The notes below the pieces were generated by a model. It was not told the DNA's origin and ran no database searches. It was given only the letters and a program-made list of their open reading frames with translations. From positions 248,001-312,000 of the forward strand of contig VNKQ01000018.1 in NCBI GenBank assembly GCA_016508695.1: 64,000 bases of DNA. The letters are read 5' to 3'. How positions within the stretch are numbered: the stretch's first letter is position 1; each line of letters starts with the position of its first letter. Of the stretch, positions 56,245 through 64,000 are shown one piece after another. Origin of the DNA: Hyphodiscus hymeniophilus. Its lineage: Eukaryota; Ascomycota; Leotiomycetes; Helotiales; Hyphodiscaceae. A program made the translations under genes and the position numbers.

Positions 56245-58862
56245 GATTGCTAGAGAGCGAGATCCTATCGAGCGCTGTCAGAAACCAGAGGTTGTTTATG
56301 TCGGTGGCCTTGATGTCTGCTATGCGTCGTTCTTAAAGGAGGTTGGCATTCAAGGAAATCCCGCAATTCGAGGCTGAGTCGAAAGAGGTGGGTGTAACTG
56401 TCATTCGAACGGCACATGACCAGGCCGAAGCTGACGTCACCTTTCCGCGAGCGTTGCCTCAAAGCGATTTCTTCTTTGTACATTACAGTGGCTCTTAAAG
56501 GCATCTATTGCACGCCGTGATCAACTAATTCACTGTTTACTAGAGAGGGTTCGCCTTATATCTTGGCTTTGCCTGCAGGGGACCATGTCGCTCGCTACTT
56601 ATTACACTATTACACCCTTTGATTGGATAAGGTTTCTTGGCATCGGGGGCAAAAGCTTAGTCTTAGTCACGTGACATGAATTCGGCTTCGCTAAACCGTG
56701 CTATCCAAGGTAAGGTACCTTATGAACCTGCGGAAATCTTCTCGTCTCGTCCCCACGTCAATCATTCCCCAGTGAGATACAGCACGGAGAAAACCACCAG
56801 AAGCCTGAAAGGGGCTATTTAAACCCTATGCGCGGGTCCATGATTGATCGCGCTCCTGTATCGACTACGTGTCATCGTCCGGGATGTTTTCTCATCTGCT
56901 TGATATCAGGCTCAAATGCCAATTCGCTATGTTGCGGACCCTTTACTGAACCTCCGACGACGTCGGCAACGCTATGCAAGAGACTGATGTTTTGAGAGAC
57001 ATCAGGATGGAGGAGTATAATGGTCGAAAGAAGACTTTCGAGCAACGAAATATCGATTTTGCATGAGCCATGGTTCTGACGCGCAGAACCCCCATCCGCG
57101 ACACGGTGTTAGCTCTCGCTGCGGTTGGTTTGTTGAATGGCATTCAATCCTCAGCCCTTCAAAGGTCACCTCGAACAAGCGCTCAGCGCATCGGCGAGAT
57201 AGAGAACACAACGCTGTGGGACGATAAAATCGGCAACTGAGATTGGACAGTTCAACCCACTTGGCAATATAGCATTGCGACCGAACCTATTACACGCCAC
57301 GAGAGACAAATTATGGGCCGATGTCGAGCAGTTAGAATTGGGAAATAATGCCGTGGATGCCAAAATATGCGCTTAGGATAGGGGACTTTTGCAAGTACAA
57401 ATACATTCTATGGTACAGAGGTAAAGCATACCTGCTTCACATTCATTCTGTGGAACTGCTGACGCATTCTCAGAAGGCATTACCTACTCCCCTCGAATAG
57501 CCTTTCATCCATCCTGCGACTGGATAATCCTCACCCTCTGCCGAACTATCTCCTACACACAACAGATCTCATGCGACAGCTCCTCTCGCCCTCCTTGTAT
57601 TTCTCCTACTCATGCACGTCACCCGTCGGCCCTGGCGTGAGCCCACGATGGCCAGGTTCCTACAGCCTACCGAAGCGGACATGTATTTTTTGAATACGAT
57701 TGGTCAGATCTTGAACACGCGATAAGCTGGTTGCGTGCACACCCCGATATTCAAGAGGAATCGCCAGAAGACGAAGAGATACGATTACAGGAAAAGGTCA
57801 TGTGATTCCGGCTGTGGAGAATTGTTACTGGAGAGCACTGATCAGGGGATGGAGTAAGGTGGCGATGATCGATCGTGACGAGAAGAGAGGGGTGAAGGAA
57901 AAGAGATCACATGGGAGACTCTCAGTTTGACTTGGAAGACAGTGGAATAATCGTTTTCTGATCACTGCAAATGAAAATATTGCTCAAAGTCCATTGACAG
58001 GAGTCTGTTTGAATAGTGATGGGTCTTCACATCTTTGGTGCTACAGTGCTGTTCAGGTTCTTTGTATGCGTCTTTAACCGACCGAGTGGGTAGCTCCTCA
58101 CACTGGACTTAGTGTCCCGCTGCGATTCCAAGCCCGTTCTATATCGTTTTTCTTTACTCTTATCGACCAAGTCTATGCAAGTGAAGACGTTACAAATCAA
58201 CTTTAGTCATTGGCTCTAGCCTCCGTTGTACTTTGAGTTCCGATCATTATCGGTTCGAGAAAGGCAACGGTTACGAGAGCGACCTCCCCTTTCTCGGTTG
58301 CTAAGCGAGCCCCTGAATTTAGCGCACGATTTGGTAATTTCAAACCCAAACATTCATGTACACTTCGATCATCTGTATCTTCTGGCAATCAACATATGGA
58401 GGGCTTTAATTGTCAAATAATTCAACCTTGCGACCTTACTGTCAATCCCCAGCCACCAAGCCTCGAATTTTCGCCTCAGTCGCAGTTCGATCTCGATCCC
58501 TCCGTTCAGACAACTCTTGTGTGTCAATCTTGTTGCAAATGAACAGGTTTTGGTGTTCCTGTGGCTCCCCTTTACGTCAGCGCTAGGCAATCTGGAGCTT
58601 TCTGAGCATGGAAATGGCTGTGTAGTGTTCTTTTTGGGGCACTTTATCCGATACCTCGACCAGTCAGGTTTGCGGAATGGGGTGAATATGCAACGACTAG
58701 GAACTGTGTGGGAGTCATGACGATCAGGCGTTCCCTGCACAAGTATAAATACCAGTTGCCCCCTTTCAACGTTTTCCTTTCGTTCCATTTTAAATATTTA
58801 GACATTTTCCTAGACCTATTTCTTATTCACGCTTTTCGTCATTATCATTCCAAGCTACTGCC
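56245..58862. other. Long intergenic region with a possible small or decayed gene
   Basis: About 2.6 kb. The plus-strand stretch 57348-57805 has an intron-like element and coding-like frames in one phase, broken by a TGA at 57638 (see findings). Otherwise no supported gene. A TATA-like box for the downstream methyltransferase lies at 58744-58750. Confidence 0.4.
58744..58750 (+). promoter_or_regulatory. TATA-like box of the methyltransferase gene
   Basis: TATAAAT lies 113 bp before the start codon at 58863, with a pyrimidine-rich stretch after it (TTCCTTTCGTTCC). Position and sequence fit a core promoter. Confidence 0.5.
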
Positions 58863-59801
58863 ATGACAGCATTCGACCCCAGCAAATGGCCTTCGATGGC
58901 CAAGGCAATAGAATCAGAAATCGAGGTACGCGCCCTGCCATTCCCTTTTAACTCGCAGACTAACAAATGTAGTCCCACGACGGCCGCGAGCAGAAGCTCC
59001 TCACGTCCATCACCAACTCTCCCTCCTACCCATCCTTCAAGAATAATCCCACCGCGCTCCTCGCTGCTGTTGATGATTTCTCCCTCAATGAGGACTTCCT
59101 CATCAGTGTCGGGCCTCACAAGGCTGAAGTCATTTCTAAGATTGTCAAGGAGCATAAACCGCGAGTTGCTGTGGAGCTGGGCGGATATCTGGGCTATTCT
59201 GCGATTTTGTTTGCACAGGCTATGAAGGAAGCCAACGGCGACAGTAAGTGAAAGAACAGCATTCACTTCCGATATTCTTGACAGAATAGCCCGGTTCACA
59301 CTCAACTAGAAACAGCGGGACTCCGCTTCTACAGCCTTGAACTTATGCCCGAATTCGCCGCCATCGCATCTGAGCTCATTGCACTGGCCGGGCTTTCCGA
59401 TATCGTAAAGGTCATTGTCGGATCGGCTGATGCTTCACTGAAGAAGCTCGTCGATGATGGCGAGCTGAAGGATATCGACCTGTTGTTCTTGGATCATGAT
59501 CCACCTGAGGAGCTTTATACTAAGGACTTCAAAGTCGTTGAGGGGCTGGGACTATTGAAGAAGAACGGCGCTTTGGTTGTGGCTGATAATGTGATTCGGC
59601 CCGGTGCGCCGGAGTATAGAGAGTTCATGAGAGGGAAAGAGGGCTGGGAGAGTAAGGGCGTCAAGGGCTTGATTTGGCCCGGTGAAATTGAGGTGAGTTT
59701 GTTTGACTGGAGACGTGCGCACTGTGATTATCGAGGCTGATGCTGAACAGGATGAATTGGAGGTCAGCACGTTCGTTGGAAGGTCTGTAACAAGTGCTTG
59801 A
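58863..59801 (+). CDS. Catechol-O-methyltransferase-like SAM-dependent methyltransferase
   Basis: Predicted to methylate a catechol hydroxyl using SAM. Four exons (58863-58925, 58973-59243, 59310-59692, 59751-59801) give 255 residues in phase. SAM motif VELGGYLGYS (about 88-97); acidic residue after the second strand in YSLELMPE; Mg2+/catalytic region LLFLDHDPPEELY (D173, H174) and later VVADNV. These match the COMT fold in order. Compared with animal COMT the catechol-site Lys of LDHWK is replaced by acidic/Pro residues, so the substrate may differ. No signal peptide. The 17-codon last exon supplies the final strand. Confidence 0.87.
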
Positions 59802-60349
59802 AGGAGTGATTAATGGTCAGGTGATCAACACGTGATGATGACGACAAGGTCGCGGATCTTTCATTGAAAGATCACTGTTTACTGTCGCTACCATATACAT
59901 AATTATGTCTATGAAAGACTTTTTCTACTCACCATCTGCCCATGATAGAAGCCTTTTTCAAAATGAAAATCCCTAAGTCACTCTAAGCGATCGTCTCTTC
60001 AATTGGCCGTGCTTTGATGAAGGGCTGTAACGGTGGCTTGAATCCTTTGGGGGCCAAACCCCCTCATTCGCGCCCCGCAGCTGAGTTGGCTCGGTGGGCA
60101 AGCACCCCATAGATCCAAGGCTGTTCTGGAACCACCATGTCCAACGGAATTATAGACCTGCGTGTCTGATTTGGCAGTGAGCGGCGGGAGAGTGCACCCG
60201 TGTATTTCTATCTCTATTTCTTTCAGCCGCGCATCTTCAAATTCTCTCGTCAAGCCTCGCTGTTCTGCTTCTTTGATCTAAGATTCCTCGTACGCTCTTG
60301 GCTGTAGGATTGTGAGTAACCTGAATTGCCTACATCCACCTGGCCCACA
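59802..60349. other. Intergenic region
   Basis: About 550 bp between two plus-strand genes. A GGGGG/CCCCC inverted repeat lies near 60049-60063 (GGGGGCCAAACCCCC). No gene seen. Confidence 0.5.
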
Positions 60350-62300
60350 ATGGCCACAGCGCCAGTTAGTGAAGACTATATCGAGGAGCCCGTTAGCCCT
60401 ATCTCTGCTGCAGCCTCGTTACTTCGAGGAGACTCAGCAGACGAACAAAACATTTCAAATGGCACCGATTTTGTGGGAGGGCTTGAGGAACAACCCCCTA
60501 CTGATCCTAGTGGTCTTCGGCGAAAGTCAGCGTCTTCTATCGGTCGGTCAGGAAAAGAACCACGAACAACGACCCCGCCTCTTGTTGTAGCCCAAGAGAA
60601 ACTTGTTAGTCCATCGCCAAGCAAGAGAAGCTTCTACACAAGATTCGCAAAAGACGGATGGCTTTGGGAGATTGTCGCCTTGCTTGTGAGTATTGTGTTG
60701 CTGGCCGGCATTGCCGTCATACTTAAAGTATACAATGGTCACTCTCTACCCCACTGGCGCTATGGAATCACCATCAACACTGTGGTATCTATTCTATCAG
60801 TCTTCTTAGCGGCTTCGATGATGGTTCCGACAGCCGCTGGCCTATCGCAAATGAAATGGCTTTGGTTTGCAGACTCCGGTCGGATTGGAAGGAGGTTAGG
60901 AGATCTTCAATCATTTGACGAAGCGAGTCGCGGCTCATGGGGCTCTGTAAAGCTACTAAGAAGGGCCTGGAGATCGTGAGTGTCTTACACTTGGTCACCG
61001 GTTATTCTTTACCTAACTATTATTTTGGCCCCTTTCTATCCTAGGGATCGTTGTCACAATTGCATCTTTTGCGATTGGACCGACCCTGCAGCAATCCATC
61101 ACTTACCCCCTTCGAAACATTGTTCTGGGAACAGGAAGTATACCTATAAGTCACAGCTATGCTCCTGCAGATGTAGGAAGTGACGATGATATGGGTGTTG
61201 ACCCCGAAATTGGCAAAGATCAGGACAGTGTGTATCTTCCATCGACTGTTGGTCAGTTGGTCGCTGACAGTTCTACAGGTAGTGTGACAATTTCTATGCA
61301 AGCCGCAATACTTGATGGTCTCGCCAATCTAAACACCACTCCGAGCAACGTGTCGGCAAGCTGCGGTACAGGGAACTGTACATTCGACCAGTACTCAACG
61401 CTTGGGATATGTGCAAGCTTTGCAAATGTCAGTTCGTTTCTGGTTGGTGGCTATGACACTGGGAATCTCAGTCTTCCGAATCAGCACTCTCTTAGCTTGG
61501 GATTCTATTACATCAACGTTACCACTTTTATCGAGGACAATACCACCAGCCTCGGTTTCCCAAACGCATCCAACATACTGGCAGACATCTACATCATCAC
61601 AAGTTCAGGCAATACGTTCGGCAATGGGACTGCTTTTGAGATCATGGTACAAATGTGTGTGCAGACCTACTCGACCACTGTGTCAAATGGCAAGACCACC
61701 ACGACAACGATCAAGACGCACAATGAATCTTCTCATTCCGACACAGTTCTCACACTCGACGCAGACGATGGGCAATCATACTTCATTTCAGACTACTCAC
61801 GCAAGCCACTCCAACGTGCTTTGAATTCAACCTTCGTCGGGATGGCAGGTAATGGCGAAGGCACGATACTAGTCACCTCGGAAGCCGTTCAGGTCTTCAT
61901 AGACAATGCTCCTTCGTACCTGGCACCTGTGGGGAGTACAGTCATGAGCATGACGAATAACATGCGCCAGTTCCCCGGCTACGTGAATGATTCAACTGAA
62001 GCCCCCGGAACAGCATTCGGAGATGAGGTCTTCATCCATGTCGCCTGGGCGTGGCTGGCGCTGCCGATTACACTTGAGGCTTGCGCAGCATTTTTTCTCG
62101 CCTGGGTCATTTGGAAAAGTGCCAGAATGAATGTCATGGCGTGGAAAAGCTCTAATCTGGCAGTTTTGAGGAGTTTGGGATCAGAAACGAAGGGGAAGTT
62201 GCTCTTTTTGAAAGACAATTCGGCGATGGAGCTTGAGGCGCGGAGTTGTGATGTTGGGCTAGAACCCGAGGACGGTTATTGGGAACTCAAGCTCAGGTAA
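60350..62300 (+). CDS. DUF3176 membrane protein
   Basis: Fungal membrane protein of unknown function. The first exon (60350 to about 60975) has a disordered Ser/Pro N-terminus, then the DUF3176 core: WLWEIVALLVSIVLLAGIAVIL membrane segment, YNGHSLPHWRYGITINTVVSILSVF, and QMKWLWF with FDEASRGSWGSVKLL. The second exon (from about 61045) continues GIVVTIASFAIGPTLQQS and a long extracellular part with many N-glycosylation sites and a CGTGNCTF Cys pair, then a last membrane segment (LEACAAFFLAWVIW) and tail. The donor GTGAGT at 60976 and acceptor CCTAG at 61044 leave the join one base out of phase; an extra G in GGG at 61044-61046 would explain it. About 620 residues. Confidence 0.82.
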
Positions 62301-62515
62301 AATCAGAGGTGTCACTAGCTCTAGTCACTATCCCAATATTTGGGTAAATACATGGCCCAAATTATGCCCGCAGATGATCTTCCTACCCTAAAGTGGACAA
62401 TGATTAGCATTGGGTTTCGTAATCTTTGTTCCCTCCCTGCCCGATAGTCCTTCTGAAAGCTACCTCAAGAACATAAAGCCAATTGTCACATGTCGAGTAT
62501 TTTCTGCTCAAACTG

Positions 62516-63768
62516 TCAAGTACCAAGGTCGTTCAGCAAACCCTTCTCCTCAAGCTTCAACTCCCTGCTGACAAGATCCCAAATCATTTGACGACACTCC
62601 GGGTCTTTCGTCTGAGGCATCGGCACTTCATCCCATATCCGATTGAAGAACCTCCCGCCACCTCTGCCGAGCTTCATACCATCCAGAAGCTCTGGTAAGT
62701 TAGAGCCAGCCTCAGCAGCTGTGGCCGCATGAGTGATACTCAGGCTTCCTTGCTGCGGATCAATTCCAAACCACCCGAAGAGCAGCGAGAGCCTTCCAGC
62801 AATTCTTTCAGACCACTTGACGTTGTTGCTGGGTAGATTCCAAATGTTTGAGGCTAGTAGCTAGTTAAGTATTTGTCTTTGGGAGGAACCGTAGAGTTTG
62901 GGCGTTGTCTTAGGAGCAATGCTGCTTGGCCCCATGTCTGAGGAGTTTTTGGTAAGGGAATAAGACGTACCGACAAAGCCAGGGTGAACGCCTTGAATAA
63001 CGACATGCTCACAACTCGCATGCTTAGACATTCGATCTTGAAGTTCCGTGAGCCACGTCTGGAAATACAATTTGTTGTTCGGATAAGCGCCCTTGCCCCT
63101 TGTGGTATTGGTCAAGTCGAAAGTCCCCAAGTACTGCATATTTGAAGTTGTGCAGATAATTCGCGGTTGCCGCGCTTTGCTCAAAGATGGAAGCAACCAC
63201 ATCGTCAGGTACACATGTGAGAGGAAGTTCACCTTGGCACGGTCAGTGTTTTGGTCTGGACGTTGGACAGTGTAAGGTATGCGGGAGCAGTCACCTGATG
63301 AACCAGCTCAAACCCATCGATGGTATGTTTGGTATCACCCACATAGCCACCAAGACCAGCATTATTGGCGAGAATATCCAAAGCGCACTCTTTAGCTAGC
63401 CATCGTTTGGCGAAGGCCTCGACACTTTCCAGACTTCCCATATCTACCTCCCACCACTGAATGACTGTACCCTCATGACCCGCTGCCAACGCAGCAGCTT
63501 TGTACTCCTCAACAGCGACATCGGGGTGCATTTCATGAGGCGGTGGCTGGCGACATCCAAGGATGATATTCGCGCCCCATTTCGCGAACTGCAGCGAGGC
63601 TTCTCTGCCAATTCCGCTGTTTCCTCCCGTCAGAAGCACCCATTTACCGCGAAGATCTGCATCGGGGATCGTTAGATGGCGAGGGTTCATCCCTCTCAAG
63701 AGTTGCCAGGTGCACCAAAGTAATGACGGGGCGTGTATACCGGGTGTGGCTTTCTGGGTGGTGATCAT
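62516..63768 (-). CDS. Short-chain dehydrogenase/reductase
   Basis: NAD(P)-dependent oxidoreductase of the SDR superfamily, close in wording to retinol-dehydrogenase/WW-oxidoreductase-type fungal SDRs. Three exons (63768-63295, 63232-62971, 62853-62516) give 357 residues in phase. Cofactor motif TGGNSGIG (47-54), NNAG (135-138), and catalytic triad Ser188 (CTTSN), Tyr208 and Lys212 (YPNNK). The second intron joins GFV to ASNIWNLPSN, restoring the C-terminal substrate region; without it the protein would stop early. A hydrophobic N-terminal stretch (SLLWCTWQLL) suggests membrane association. Convergent with the DUF3176 gene, 215 bp apart. Substrate unknown. Confidence 0.88.
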
Positions 63769-64000
63769 GCTGGGCAGAAAATTGAAGTCGGGTGGAGGCT
63801 TGGGCTTTTGGAGTAGAGTAGTCCTGCACTACGCATTCGCAATTACATGTCTGGAAATGCAAGTAAGGGCAAACCTAAGACGTCGTCTTTCCACAGTTTA
63901 TATTATGATATGGAAGATTGTCGCGTATAGCGCCGCGTGGAATCTGGGGTTCGCGTTGAATAAGTAAGTGCTCGTACAGCACGGACGGGGAAACATCGAT
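63769..64000. other. 5' region of the SDR gene and window end
   Basis: 232 bp; a plus-strand frame here is open to near the edge but shows no motif, ending at AATAAGTAAG just before 63970. Confidence 0.4.

Noticed and set aside
1..64000. Search for tRNA genes, CRISPR arrays and intact transposons
   Set aside because: No segment shows tRNA B-box plus cloverleaf, no regular short repeats with spacers, and no transposase, integrase or reverse-transcriptase motifs.

Overview
The window is nuclear DNA of a filamentous ascomycete (Pezizomycotina). Genes are split by short introns, mostly 45-80 nt with GTAAGT-like donors. Both strands are used and spacing is loose. The gene set is typical of such fungi: a Zn2Cys6 regulator, SUR7, DUF3176, WSC, GH79, a STE6-type ABC transporter and PPZ phosphatase. 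A placement in Leotiomycetes would fit but is inference. I recognise no tRNA, rRNA, CRISPR or intact transposon.

Layout. 1-10.5 kb: 3' end of an ABCC/MRP transporter, a secreted GH79 glycosidase (-), a Zn2Cys6 transcription factor (+) and succinate-semialdehyde dehydrogenase (+). 11.5-25.1 kb: a run of secretory-pathway glycan genes. It has two divergently transcribed O-fucosyltransferase-like type II membrane proteins, a GT25-type glycosyltransferase, a mucin-like WSC surface protein and a Stealth-family hexose-phosphate transferase. 25-27.2 kb: a gene-poor stretch holding three identical 47-bp tandem repeats and hairpins. 27.3-31.3 kb: a protein joining a fungal C2H2-type region to a complete response-regulator receiver domain, facing a long uncharacterised protein. 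32.4-38.1 kb: PBDC1/Chp1 and a full-size STE6-like ABC exporter. 39-46.7 kb: a fungal hypothetical gene with a frame break, a paraoxonase-like enzyme, an 82-residue zinc-binding protein and a PPZ phosphatase. 48-56.2 kb: an SGNH hydrolase, a SUR7-family protein and a UBA-like/vWA protein. 58.8-63.8 kb: a catechol-O-methyltransferase-like enzyme, a DUF3176 membrane protein and a short-chain dehydrogenase.

How the genes fit together. Most are unrelated neighbours. The clearest functional grouping is 11.5-25.1 kb, where four predicted Golgi-type transferases surround a Ser/Thr-rich surface protein that could be a substrate; this is an inference from family membership and proximity. The other notable object is the C2H2/receiver fusion. 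Exon boundaries were assigned by hand from GT/GC-AG sites, reading phase and family motifs, and most models close exactly in phase. Three places do not: about 39495, 46077 and 61045.
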